From: Clostridia bacterium
GTDB taxonomy: Bacteria > Bacillota > Clostridia > Christensenellales > CAG-138
Assembly: GCA_016292635.1 (NCBI GenBank)
Contig: JAEDIC010000014.1
Span: forward strand, 1-51,921
Direction of reading: 5' to 3'
DNA length: 51,921 nucleotides
Of this stretch, positions 5,546 through 13,760 are shown piece by piece. A program made the translations under genes and the position numbers. The first letter of the stretch is position 1. Each line of letters starts with the position of its first letter. Below the pieces are notes generated by a model, which saw only the letters and a program-made list of their open reading frames with translations, was not told the DNA's origin and did no database searches.

Positions 5546-6970
5546 TTACTCTGCCTTTTTCTTTTTGAAAAGCTGCTCTCTGAACAGTATAACGAGCATT
5601 ATCGCGAGGAGCAGGGAGAGAGCGCCCAAGGCTATCCATGTAAGGGTTGGGCTTTTGGGAGCCACACCCAGCAGCAGAAGCATCGGGAAGCCGAATACTA
5701 TTGCCCAAAGCTGCTGATATATCAAATTGTTTGCAGCGGGGGTGTCAAAGTAAGGATCCACCTCACGGAGCAGTATAATGCCGGTGCTTGCGGTGCCGGT
5801 GAGCATCCCGTACAGGGAGAGGAAAGCCTCGTCACGATAGCCGGCGAACAGCCTGGCGGATACCTTATCCAGGAAGAAGTATGTGGCGGCGGTGCCTATT
5901 ACGCATACCAGTATGAGTGGGATGACGAACTCATGATGGCTGAAGGCGGAAAGATCGATGGCCGCTATGGAGGCGGTGACCATTATATCGAACATTACGC
6001 CGGCTATGCGGGAAAGCATGAAGTTATTGCAGTATTCCCGGCGCATTACGCCCTTGCCCTTGAAGAAGCGGAGTATTGCCTTTAGGGCTATTGCGCAGAC
6101 CGTGCCGATAAGGAAATTGAAGCCCCAGATGAGGGGCTTTACCGTGCCCACGAAGAAGCCGCCCAGCCGGTCCAGCCCAAGGGAAGTTGTCCACATGAGG
6201 GCGTATGCCGCCATATAGGTGAAAAACACAAGGCCGAACTGAACGGTAAGCTTATCCAGAGATTCGGACAGGGGTATTTCGTCCTTGCTGGTGATATCCT
6301 GGGCAGAGAGGTCCTCGGTCTCCTCGCTGGTATCCACAAGGCCTATCTTGCGGCCCTTTGCCTTTATTACGTTAAGGTAGATTATGCCGCCAATGCTGGC
6401 GCTTACGAAGCCCATTGCCGCAACGCCGAGGCCGAAGCTTGTGCCGTTGGGGAAGGGGGGATAGTCGGTGGCGGTTTCGTAGATATGGCCCCAGTTATAG
6501 GCCTGTCCGGGCCCCTGACCAAAGCCCATGGGCAGCAGCAATCCGCCGGAGGCCCAGCTGCCGATAAGGGCGGCGAGTATCATGGTTATGGCAAGGCCGG
6601 CAACCGCCTGCACAAGGTATGAGGAAACCACGGTAACGCCGGTATTGAATATGTCCTTTTTGCCGGATTTGCTCTTGCTGCGGTCGCCTGTTTTAAGGGC
6701 AAGGGCAACAAAGCCGAGGCCGAGGCCGTGGTATGTGAGGGTCTCAAGGGTTATGCGTTCAAAGCAGCTTTCCCCTGTGACCTTTTCGATAAGGCCGTTG
6801 ACTATAAGAACCATAAAGCCCGCCAAAACAGAGCTTGGTATAAGCGAGCGGCGCAGGGCCGGGATAAGGCGGCGCAGCATATTCGCGAAAAGCATGGCGC
6901 CAAGGAGCATACTGAGCTCCATCATGAATGTCCATACCTGAGAATCCCAGAAATTCAGGCCTGTGGTCAT
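5546..6970 (-). CDS. gltS: Sodium/glutamate symporter-like carrier (GltS family)
   Basis: A 474-residue integral membrane protein with about eleven to twelve hydrophobic segments. It shows family landmarks GHIYETATDYPPFPNGTSFGLGVAAMGF around residues 160-190, a charged cytoplasmic loop in the middle (GRKIGLVDTSEETEDLSAQDITSKDE) and a duplicated second half ending in GMLTGTASTGIILLREVDP. GltS carriers take up glutamate with sodium; this subgroup is longer than E. coli GltS, so the substrate could be another acidic compound. I start at the ATG at 6970, nine bases after AGGAGG; a TTG six codons upstream overlaps that site and is less likely. It is monocistronic and divergent from the protease gene. 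Confidence 0.8.
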   Translation of the reverse strand: MTTGLNFWDSQVWTFMMELSMLLGAMLFANMLRRLIPALRRSLIPSSVLAGFMVLIVNGLIEKVTGESCFERITLETLTYHGLGLGFVALALKTGDRSKSKSGKKDIFNTGVTVVSSYLVQAVAGLAITMILAALIGSWASGGLLLPMGFGQGPGQAYNWGHIYETATDYPPFPNGTSFGLGVAAMGFVSASIGGIIYLNVIKAKGRKIGLVDTSEETEDLSAQDITSKDEIPLSESLDKLTVQFGLVFFTYMAAYALMWTTSLGLDRLGGFFVGTVKPLIWGFNFLIGTVCAIALKAILRFFKGKGVMRREYCNNFMLSRIAGVMFDIMVTASIAAIDLSAFSHHEFVIPLILVCVIGTAATYFFLDKVSARLFAGYRDEAFLSLYGMLTGTASTGIILLREVDPYFDTPAANNLIYQQLWAIVFGFPMLLLLGVAPKSPTLTWIALGALSLLLAIMLVILFREQLFKKKKAE

Positions 6971-7119
6971 AAGGGTTATCCTCCTCAAATCATTTTCACA
7001 TAAAAATAATTTAAATAATTGTAGTTTTTAATTATTATAGCACGAATGGAGGCTTTTTCAACAGATTCCCTGTACAAAGGCACGAAAAAAGAAAAATTAC
7101 ACATCAAGTTTGCATGACA

Positions 7120-7147
7120 TTACAGCATATGCATGGTAAAATATAAT
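7120..7147 (+). promoter_or_regulatory. Predicted promoter of the clostripain-like gene
   Basis: TTACAG and TATAAT are separated by 16 bases. The leader that follows contains a strong hairpin at about 7168-7190 (AGCC-CGGGG / CCCCG-GGCT) before the AAGGAG ribosome site. Confidence 0.5.
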
Positions 7148-7235
7148 ATATGTAAAAATCTGTACAGAGCCGCGGGGAGCCCCGTGGCTGTGTATTGCGC
7201 AATAAATAACCGGAATAAGCGGGAAGGAGAAAACC

Positions 7236-9725
7236 ATGCAGAGAACACCCGGCGGCGGCGGCCGCAGAAAGAGAGTAACCAGCGGAGGTGGAAACGTCTT
7301 TAAGCGGGGAGGGGGCCTGAGCAGCGGCGGCAGCAGCTCAAGCTACGCGAACCGTGGGGGGAGCACCCGAAGCGGCGGCTCATCCCTGGGCATAATTGCC
7401 ATGATTGCCGCCCTCTTGCTGGGCAAAAACGGCAGCGACAACAATAGCGGCAATAAAAGCGGCGGCTGCCTTAAGCGCATAATACTCCTTATCATAATAC
7501 TGGCCATCGCTTCCATGGTGATAAAGTGTATGTCCGGCGGCTCAGGCATTTCCGGAATGCTGGAAGCCTATACCGACTATGAGACCGGCTCTGCGGAGGA
7601 TGACCTCGGCCTTACCCTCATAGATCCCCAGCCCGAGGCCACTCATCAGCCCACCACCGCACAAACTCAGGAAGCGGCTGCGGATACCACCGTATCCAGC
7701 AGGGCCCGGGATAAGCGCACGGAGATACTGGGCGGCGGCAAGGATATATATACCATAATGATATATATGTGCGGAACCGACCTTGAAAGCAACTACGGCA
7801 TGGCCACCGCCGACCTGAACGAGATGCTCCATGCGGATATTTCGGACAATGTAAATATTATCATCGAGACCGGCGGCACCCAAAAATGGCAGAACACCGT
7901 TATAAGCAGCAGCACCAACCAGATATATCAGATAAAGAATGACGGCATAGTTCGCCTCCGGTCCGACCTTGGTAAAAAGCCCATGGTCAAGGGCTCCACA
8001 CTTACCGAGTTTATAAACTACTGTGAGGAGAATTTCCCCGCAAACCGCTATGGCCTCATCATGTGGGATCATGGTGGAGGTTCCGCTTCCGGCTACGGCT
8101 ACGACCAGAACTTCCCCGGCAGCTCCATGACTCTGGACGTATTCAACGACGCCCTTAAGAACGCAGGCTGCGTATTTGATTTCATAGGCTTTGACGCCTG
8201 CCTGATGGCAACCCTTGAAACCGCCCTCGTAGCGGAGCAGTACGCGGATTACTTCATCGCTTCCGAGGAGACGGAGCCAGGATGCGGCTGGTATTATACC
8301 GGCTGGCTTACCAAGCTTTCCGAGAACCCCTCCATGGACACCGTGTCCATAGGCAAGAAGATAATTGACGACTTTACCGTGGCCTGCCGCCAGCAGTCCG
8401 CTTCCAACCAGACTACATTGTCCATAGTGGACCTCGCGGAGCTTGCAGGAACCATACCCCAGGCGTTCAACGACTTTGCCGCCTCCACCATGGAGCTCAT
8501 CGAGTCCGATGACTATGCCGTGGTATCCAACGCAAGGAGCAGGGCAAAGGAATTCTCCTCCGGCATAAACCAGATAGACCTTATACACTTTGCGGAGAAT
8601 ATGGGTACCCCCGAGGGCGAGGCTCTGGCAGATGCCCTTAAGGGCTGCGTAAAGTACAACCGCGTATCCAAGTCCCTTGCCAATGCCAACGGCATATCCA
8701 TATTCTTCCCATACAGCCGCATGTCCTCTATGAGGGATGTGGTGAATATGTATGACGAGATAGGCATGGACGAGACCTATACCGCCTGCATAAGAAGCTT
8801 TGCAAGCATGGCTTCCGGCGGTCAGCTGGTATCCAGCTCCACCGGTTCTCCTCTTGATTCCCTCTTTGGCAGCATGACCGGCAGCGGCAACAGCGCAGAT
8901 ATGCTGAGCACGCTGCTGTCCTCCGCCATGTCCGGCTATTACGGGGGCGGCTCCTACAGCTCCGGTTCCGGCTCCTATTCCTCCGGAAACAGCTACGCCG
9001 ACCTGCTCAGTATGCTGGCTGGCGGCAGCTCCGGCTATTCCTGGATGGATTCCGGACGCATGATGAAGAGCCAGAGTTACTATGAGGAAAACTCCCTTGA
9101 TGCGTCCCGCCTTACCGTAACCGAAAAGGACGGCGCCAAGGTGCTGCGGCTTACCGATGAGGAGTGGGAGCTCATTCAGGAGGTTGAGCTGAACGTATAC
9201 GCCGATGACGGCGAGGGCTTTATCAACCTTGGATTGGACAATACCTACTGCTTCGACGATGATCTTGACCTGGTCATGGACTATGACAAGACCTGGATCG
9301 CCATAAACGGTCAAGTGGTAAGCTACACCATGCAGAGTCACGATATGGATGGGGACACCTATGTTATAACCGGCAGCGTGCCCGCCCTGCTCAACGGTGA
9401 GCGTGTGGAGCTGATACTGGTATTCTCGGATGAGGATGAATACGGCACGGTGGCAGGCGCCCGCGTCGTATACGATGAGGATGAGACGGACACCGTCATG
9501 AAGGGCCTTATTGAGATACAGGATGGGGACGTGATAGACTTCCTGTGCGATTACTACAGCTATGATGGCGAATACCTTGACACCTATATGCTGGGCAACC
9601 AGATGACAGTGGACGGGGAGCTGTTCATCAGCAATGTTGACATCGGCGAGGTAAGCCCCCTTGTGACCTATCGACTTACCGATATCTACGGCAACCACTT
9701 CTGGACCGAGGCTATCAGGTATTAA
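7236..9725 (+). CDS. Clostripain-family (peptidase C11) membrane-anchored cysteine protease
   Basis: An 829-residue protein. The N-terminus is Gly/Ser/Arg-rich (1-50), then come hydrophobic segments at about 51-63 and 81-97 that probably anchor it. The C11 caspase-like domain follows (about 168-530), beginning YTIMIYMCGTDLES, with the catalytic His in MWDHGGG (His279) and Cys in GFDACLMA (Cys322). A Gly/Ser/Tyr-rich spacer (about 580-650) precedes an acidic beta-rich C-terminal region (680-829) that I do not recognise. Clostripain-type enzymes cleave after Arg or Lys and act at the cell surface or outside. It has its own promoter and an AAGGAG site before the ATG. The target is unknown. Confidence 0.9.
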   Translation: MQRTPGGGGRRKRVTSGGGNVFKRGGGLSSGGSSSSYANRGGSTRSGGSSLGIIAMIAALLLGKNGSDNNSGNKSGGCLKRIILLIIILAIASMVIKCMSGGSGISGMLEAYTDYETGSAEDDLGLTLIDPQPEATHQPTTAQTQEAAADTTVSSRARDKRTEILGGGKDIYTIMIYMCGTDLESNYGMATADLNEMLHADISDNVNIIIETGGTQKWQNTVISSSTNQIYQIKNDGIVRLRSDLGKKPMVKGSTLTEFINYCEENFPANRYGLIMWDHGGGSASGYGYDQNFPGSSMTLDVFNDALKNAGCVFDFIGFDACLMATLETALVAEQYADYFIASEETEPGCGWYYTGWLTKLSENPSMDTVSIGKKIIDDFTVACRQQSASNQTTLSIVDLAELAGTIPQAFNDFAASTMELIESDDYAVVSNARSRAKEFSSGINQIDLIHFAENMGTPEGEALADALKGCVKYNRVSKSLANANGISIFFPYSRMSSMRDVVNMYDEIGMDETYTACIRSFASMASGGQLVSSSTGSPLDSLFGSMTGSGNSADMLSTLLSSAMSGYYGGGSYSSGSGSYSSGNSYADLLSMLAGGSSGYSWMDSGRMMKSQSYYEENSLDASRLTVTEKDGAKVLRLTDEEWELIQEVELNVYADDGEGFINLGLDNTYCFDDDLDLVMDYDKTWIAINGQVVSYTMQSHDMDGDTYVITGSVPALLNGERVELILVFSDEDEYGTVAGARVVYDEDETDTVMKGLIEIQDGDVIDFLCDYYSYDGEYLDTYMLGNQMTVDGELFISNVDIGEVSPLVTYRLTDIYGNHFWTEAIRY

Positions 9726-9830
9726 AAAGGCCTGGCAGGCGGAAAAACCTGCAGAGACGCAGCGGTTCATTGAGCAGAGGGACAAAGAACGTTTTCTTCA
9801 GGAAAAAGCAGATAGCTTATATTGATAGGC

Positions 9831-10045
9831 ATGATGGCCCCGTTGATGGTTATTATGACGGGCTTTGGCTTTGAAAATGAAAATGCTGTTTACGGTGCGA
9901 TAATCGTCGGATGCTTACTGAATGCCGCGGGATACAGGCCCTTATATTTTACAGGCGCCCCCATTGCGGATATGGCATTATGAGCGTTAAGGGCGCCGTA
10001 CCGGACTTCTGTCCAAAGTACGGCGAAGACTTAAAGGGACAATAG
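9831..10045 (+). pseudogene. Decayed copy of the adjacent membrane zinc-ribbon gene
   Basis: One frame from 9831 encodes hydrophobic sequence (MMAPLMVIMTGFGF, then AVYGAIIVGCLLNAAGY) and stops at 9980. The +1-shifted frame then reads KGAVPDFCPKYGEDLKGQ and stops at 10043-10045. That tail aligns with KGGIPENCPQCGEYLK of the next gene, but the second Cys of its CPxC pair is Tyr and the first CPKCG knuckle is gone. The whole is best read as a duplicated gene that has lost frame and metal ligands. Confidence 0.6.
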
Positions 10046-10105
10046 CGGTAAAACCAAATAAAGCGGCAGATGTTTGCCGCAAAGTAAAACAAAGGAGCAT
10101 ATAAC

Positions 10106-10399
10106 ATGGATTACAGACTGAGCAGAAAGCTTCTGTGGATAGGCATTGACGGCGGTATGGCCATTCTGGCGGTGAGCCTGTTCGTAAATCAGGAGAGGCT
10201 TAAGATAGCCTTTATGATAGCCGCAGCAGCGGTGTTTGCCCTTGGCGTATTTCAGGCCCTGCTGTTCTACAAATGCCCCAAGTGCGGCTGCTCTCTCATA
10301 AAGAGCAAGGGCGGCATACCCGAAAACTGCCCCCAGTGCGGAGAGTATTTAAAGCTTGAGGACAAATACGAGGAGCAGAAAAAGGAAAGGCAGGAATAG
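10106..10399 (+). CDS. Small membrane protein with C-terminal zinc ribbon
   Basis: A 97-residue protein with two hydrophobic segments (about 10-28 and 33-53), then a four-cysteine zinc ribbon: CPKC near residue 56 and CPQC near residue 76, and a charged tail. The arrangement suggests a membrane protein with a cytoplasmic metal-binding knuckle. I recognise no named family. AAAGGAG lies well placed before the ATG. The decayed paralogue immediately upstream implies a tandem duplication, and a good terminator follows. Confidence 0.8.
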   Translation: MDYRLSRKLLWIGIDGGMAILAVSLFVNQERLKIAFMIAAAAVFALGVFQALLFYKCPKCGCSLIKSKGGIPENCPQCGEYLKLEDKYEEQKKERQE

Positions 10400-10448
10400 C
10401 GTTATATTAAAATATGCCGCCCGAGAGGGCGGCGCGGCCAGACGAAAA

Positions 10449-10473
10449 AACCTCAGCGAGAGCTGAGGTTTCT
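10449..10473 (+). terminator. Terminator after the zinc-ribbon gene
   Basis: A 9-bp stem AACCTCAGC/GCTGAGGTT with a GAGA loop, followed by TCTTTC. It sits between convergent genes. The remaining bases up to 10606 show no coding sequence I can support. Confidence 0.75.
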
Positions 10474-10606
10474 TTCTGTCACAAAACCCTTGGTGGTTCG
10501 GGGGCGGAGGCTTAGATCGGATTTGGCGACCGGTGGGGCAAATCCGCAAAAGCCTTGTGCAATGCCGCTTTTTCCACAGCCTGCTTATGCAATACTGGCA
10601 GTATCC

Positions 10607-11584
10607 TTACGCCGCCTTTGCCATGACGACGCTGTAATCCAGCAGCTCGATGCGGGAGGAGAGGGCGGAGGAGGGGAGAACAGGCGGGGCCGAAAGGGTG
10701 GTGGTGAGGTATTTCTTGTTGTCATCGGGGAACACGGTGGCGGTAACGCCGCCGAAGGACGCCTGATGGGTAACCGCGCCAAGGAAGTTTGCCCCGGAGG
10801 ATATGCCAACGCCCAGACCCAATGAGCGGGCCAGCATGGAAGCCATGGCAACGGCGTCCATGTCGTTTACCGTGGTGACCCCGTCGATGAGGGAAGTATC
10901 CACAATGTCCGGTATAAAGCTGTCGCCAATGCCCTCTATAACGTGGGCGTTGCGGGCGCTGCCGCCGGAGAGCAGGGGCATTGCGTCCGGCTCTATGGCG
11001 GAAATACGCACGGAATGGGACTCCTTGAGGCGGCGGGCAACACCCATTATGGTACCGCCGGAGCCCACGCCTGCGGTGAAGGCGGTTATATCCGGCAGGA
11101 AGCGCAGCAGCTCAAGGCCGGTGCCGTGATAATGGGCCATAATATTCTGCACGTTGCTGAACTGGGAGGGGCGGAAAGCGGAAAGCTCCTTTGCCGCCTG
11201 GTCCGCAAGGATAAGGGCGCCCTCAAAGCCGCCCTGGTCGGCGGATACGGGATGAAGCTGCGCGCCGTACATGGACAGCAGGCCCTTGCGTTCCTCGCTT
11301 ACCCAGTCCGGCATGAATATATGCACGGGGTGCTTTGTAAGGGCGCCCAGGGCGGCAAAGGCGATGCCTGTGTTGCCGCTGGTAACTTCAACTATGGGCT
11401 GACCGGGCCGCAGAACGCCCTGCGTTTCGGCAGTGGTGAGTATATGGGCAGCCATGCGGTCCTTTATGCTGCCGCTCAGGTTGTAGCTTTCAAGCTTTGC
11501 GTAAACGGTGCTTTCAATGCCGTCCAGACGGTAGCGTATCGCTATCAGTGGGGTGTTTCCGATAAGTCCTTCAAAAGTGCGCAT
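10607..11584 (-). CDS. cysK: Cysteine synthase (O-acetylserine sulfhydrylase family)
   Basis: A 325-residue fold-type II PLP enzyme that makes cysteine from O-acetylserine and sulfide. The PLP lysine lies in LSGSIKDR (about residue 42), the substrate loop is VTSGNTGIAF, the phosphate-binding loop is GVGSGGTIMG, and ISSGANFLGA is the usual C-terminal motif. The N-terminal EGLIGNTPLIAI matches the family start. A cystathionine beta-synthase-type or related beta-replacement activity cannot be excluded. The leader is striking: a promoter, an apparently leaderless mini-gene with three Cys codons and an intrinsic terminator lie upstream, suggesting control by cysteinyl-tRNA supply. AAAGGAG precedes the ATG. 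Confidence 0.9.
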   Translation of the reverse strand: MRTFEGLIGNTPLIAIRYRLDGIESTVYAKLESYNLSGSIKDRMAAHILTTAETQGVLRPGQPIVEVTSGNTGIAFAALGALTKHPVHIFMPDWVSEERKGLLSMYGAQLHPVSADQGGFEGALILADQAAKELSAFRPSQFSNVQNIMAHYHGTGLELLRFLPDITAFTAGVGSGGTIMGVARRLKESHSVRISAIEPDAMPLLSGGSARNAHVIEGIGDSFIPDIVDTSLIDGVTTVNDMDAVAMASMLARSLGLGVGISSGANFLGAVTHQASFGGVTATVFPDDNKKYLTTTLSAPPVLPSSALSSRIELLDYSVVMAKAA

Positions 11585-11640
11585 AATGTAAAAACTCCTT
11601 TATACAAAAATATTATTATCCCGGTAAGTTTGTTCGCGGA

Positions 11641-11676
11641 AAACAAAAAAGCCATGTGCCCATGAAGCACACAGCT
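11641..11676 (-). terminator. Attenuator terminator in the cysK leader
   Basis: On the minus strand a 10-bp stem (AGCTGTGTGC pairing with GCACATGGCT, two wobbles) with a seven-base loop is followed by TTTTTTGTTT, about 65 bases before the cysK start. The 5' arm can alternatively pair through CUGUGU with ACACAG at 11739-11744, an antiterminator candidate. Confidence 0.85.
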
Positions 11677-11709
11677 TTATATCCTTGGATAAAGCAAGCC
11701 GATATGCGT

Positions 11710-11779
11710 GACACAGGCACAGCGCTTAGGAGAGCCGCCTGTGTACGCAGATACGCGAATCTACAAGCGCCCCCGTGTC
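11710..11779 (-). promoter_or_regulatory. Competing RNA pairings in the cysK leader
   Basis: Segment C (AAGCGC...GCCUGUGUC, 11710-11727) can pair with segment B (ACACAGGC, 11737-11744; 8 bp). It can also pair with segment A (GACAC and GCGCUU, 11765-11779), which overlaps the codons right after the three Cys codons. B can alternatively pair with the terminator 5' arm. Mutually exclusive folds beside Cys codons are the hallmark of ribosome-mediated attenuation. I could not resolve by hand which state is ON. Confidence 0.55.
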
Positions 11780-11814
11780 ATACAACAACAGGTTTCAAAT
11801 ACAAATTTAATCAT
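11761..11814 (-). CDS. Poly-cysteine leader peptide of cysK
   Basis: A 17-codon frame, MIKFVFETCCCMTRGRL, with three consecutive TGT codons, ends in TAG inside the cysK leader. Its ATG begins seven bases after the last base of the predicted -10 element, so the transcript probably starts at or next to the A of the ATG and has no Shine-Dalgarno site (leaderless). Ribosome stalling at the Cys codons when Cys-tRNA is scarce could choose between the pairings downstream and the terminator. Analogous leaderless poly-Cys mini-genes are known as cysteine-responsive attenuators in mycobacteria. I do not know of a clostridial example. Confidence 0.75.
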   Translation of the reverse strand: MIKFVFETCCCMTRGRL

Positions 11815-11820
11815 GCGGGC

Positions 11821-11850
11821 AGTATAACATAGTAAATACATTTTTGTCAA
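11821..11850 (-). promoter_or_regulatory. cysK leader promoter
   Basis: On the minus strand TTGACA and TATACT are separated by 18 bases, with TG one base before the -10. The distance from the -10 to the mini-gene ATG places the predicted start site on the start codon. Confidence 0.85.
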
Positions 11851-11875
11851 TCCATGCTCCCAATATATATTATTC

Positions 11876-12496
11876 TTACCAGGCGATAAGGTTGCCGGAT
11901 TTATCCCTGGTCAGGCGATAAAGCTGGCCCGGCTCGATGAGCCCTTCGTCCATGGCGCGGGCGAGTTCGTCGTATTCCCCGGGGCGCAGGTCAAAATCCG
12001 GCTCTGCAAAGAAGTTTCTGTCCCGCACTTTTACCACCCTGTAGTCAAAATCAAACTCCGCAAACTGCTGCTTGATAAGCCGCATGGATTTAAGAAAATC
12101 CTCAGGCATCTCGTCATCCGGTACGGGTGCGGCCTCAGGGGAGTTCACATAATAGCAGAAGGGGTCCGCCTTGGCGAGGCTTTCCATGAGGCCATCGGGA
12201 GCGGCATAGGAGAAGCGGCGCAGCACTGTTTTAAGACTGTGGAGCAGCTCGTCGGAGAATTTTTCCTGAACAGCGCCGAGGCTGTGCCATTTGCCCTCAA
12301 GGGCGGGAAGGTATACCCTGCCTTTGCCTGCGTACAGAGGGCCGGGAAGGGCCTCGGCCTGACCGTTTGCAAGGAGGTATATATGAGCCATCGCCATTAC
12401 ACCGTCCATGAGCTTTTGCGCCTCGGCGGTCTTAAGGTTTGTAAATTCAGCGTTGTTTTTATACAGCCATGCGGCTATCTCAAGAGTTTTATCCAT
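11876..12496 (-). CDS. Conserved-looking protein of unknown function, partner of the ATP-grasp gene
   Basis: A 206-residue soluble, acidic protein that I do not recognise with confidence. The N-terminal stretch IAAWLYKN...NLKTAEAQKLMDGVMAMAHIYLLANGQ, together with RRFSYAAPDGLMESLAKADPF, faintly recalls the Panacea/DUF4065 fold of antitoxin-like proteins, but key residues are not clear. A second half (about 130-206) holds FDFDYRVVKVRDRNFFAEPDFDLRPGEYDE. The ATG starts three bases after the ATP-grasp stop codon, so the two form one transcription unit. The last part of the reading frame ends just before the cysK leader promoter. Confidence 0.75.
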   Translation of the reverse strand: MDKTLEIAAWLYKNNAEFTNLKTAEAQKLMDGVMAMAHIYLLANGQAEALPGPLYAGKGRVYLPALEGKWHSLGAVQEKFSDELLHSLKTVLRRFSYAAPDGLMESLAKADPFCYYVNSPEAAPVPDDEMPEDFLKSMRLIKQQFAEFDFDYRVVKVRDRNFFAEPDFDLRPGEYDELARAMDEGLIEPGQLYRLTRDKSGNLIAW

Positions 12497-12499
12497 AGG

Positions 12500-13372
12500 T
12501 CAGTTCTCCGTTTCCGTTATTATGTGCTCCATTATCGCCCCGGCAACATCGGCGCCGGTGCATTGCTCCATGCCGTGGAAATGGGCGTTGGAATTTACCT
12601 CGCAAATAAGGGGGCCGCCATCGCTTTGCAGTATATCCACACCGGCAAAATCAAGACCAAGACGCTGCACTGCGGATACCGCAAGCTCCGCTTCCTCCGC
12701 TGTTGGGGTGTATGCCGCGGAACTGCCGCCGTTTGCGATATTCGCACGGAAATCGCCGTCGTTTCTGCGTTCCATGGCGGCAATCACCCTGCCGCCCACC
12801 AGGTATATCCGTATATCCCGCCCAAAGCTCTCGGTCATGGCCCTTTGCATAAGCATGGGCGTGGCTTCGCGGGCGAGGATCATTTCCTTTGCCTGCGCTG
12901 CGGTTTCCACAAGGTATACCTGCTTGCCGAAAGAGCCACGGCATTCCTTTATTATCATGGGCAGGCCAAGGTATTCCACCGCCTTATCCACAAAGGACAT
13001 ATCCCCGTAGCCCACGTATTTGTATGTGGTGGGGACTATTATGGTTGGGGGCATGGGCAGTCCCGTCAGCGCCATATGGGTAAGGGACTTGTCGTCGCAT
13101 ATCTCAATGGCCTCGGGAGGATTGAACACCCGTATGCCAAGGCGCTGAAGCTGATAGCCAAGGCGCACATCCTTATCCCACAGTATGGCGAAATCCACAC
13201 CGCCTGCATTCCACAGAGGCTTGCCTGACGCCGCGTCAAACAGCAGGGTATCGTGGGGGGCGCAGGTAAGGGCCATGCATCGCTTTTGCGCCGCCTCGAG
13301 CAATGAGCCCCACAGCTTTTTGAAGCTGTTTTCCCCAACGAATCCGTTTGTTATAAGCAGTCCCTTTTTCAT
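12500..13372 (-). CDS. ATP-grasp ligase of the RimK type
   Basis: A 290-residue ATP-grasp enzyme. ATP-binding segments include ICDDKSLTHMALTG (about 92-105), LGLPMIIKECRGSFGKQVYLV, the hallmark GRDIRIYLVGGRVIAAMERR, GDFRANIANGG and the metal-binding end LDFAGVDILQSDGGPLICEVNSN. RimK-like ligases join an amino acid, often glutamate, to a protein or small-molecule carboxylate. The C-terminal CTGADVAGAIMEHII is shared by a Firmicutes subgroup of unknown substrate. The protein of unknown function encoded directly downstream could be its substrate or partner; that is inference from spacing only. Confidence 0.85.
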   Translation of the reverse strand: MKKGLLITNGFVGENSFKKLWGSLLEAAQKRCMALTCAPHDTLLFDAASGKPLWNAGGVDFAILWDKDVRLGYQLQRLGIRVFNPPEAIEICDDKSLTHMALTGLPMPPTIIVPTTYKYVGYGDMSFVDKAVEYLGLPMIIKECRGSFGKQVYLVETAAQAKEMILAREATPMLMQRAMTESFGRDIRIYLVGGRVIAAMERRNDGDFRANIANGGSSAAYTPTAEEAELAVSAVQRLGLDFAGVDILQSDGGPLICEVNSNAHFHGMEQCTGADVAGAIMEHIITETEN

Positions 13373-13691
13373 GGCTTCATCCTTCTTTATCAGACTATTG
13401 CAAGGATACCACAGCTTGGGCGCAAAGAAAAGACTCTGCCGCTTTATCTAAACTCGCTCCCCGCCCTATAGGGAACTTTTTTACTGCGGGAAAAAGGGGA
13501 GGGATTTAAGGGGTGGATTGCAGGTATGATCAACATTTTTCAGAGCTTATTCCCACTTCATAAACAATTAATGCGCCCATCCGGTCCGTATAAAAAATGG
13601 CGTTGGGGCGCTATTGAAAAAATTATGCTCTGCCAAATGTCAACAAATTATTCCCCGTGGGATACAAACACTTTTTTGCGCCGCAAGCGCA

Positions 13692-13720
13692 TTGCAAAGG
13701 GGATAGGTTTGTGATAGAAT
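13692..13720 (+). promoter_or_regulatory. Predicted promoter of the prolyl-tRNA editing gene
   Basis: TTGCAA and TAGAAT are separated by 17 bases, with TG before the -10. It lies at the right end of the 388-base divergent spacer 13373-13760. In the rest of that spacer I see no gene, repeat or riboswitch. Confidence 0.6.
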
Positions 13721-13760
13721 AATCAAAACTGCCGCCATGTGATGAAAGGAGCCACATACA

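Noticed and set aside
7542..9785. A 747-codon open frame antisense to the clostripain-like gene
   Set aside because: It mirrors the real gene's codon bias and has no family motifs; the plus strand carries the intact C11 catalytic motifs.
11585..11875. T-box or SAM riboswitch in the cysK leader
   Set aside because: I find neither the T-box AGGGTGG-type sequence nor the S-box core; the leader peptide and terminator explain the region better.
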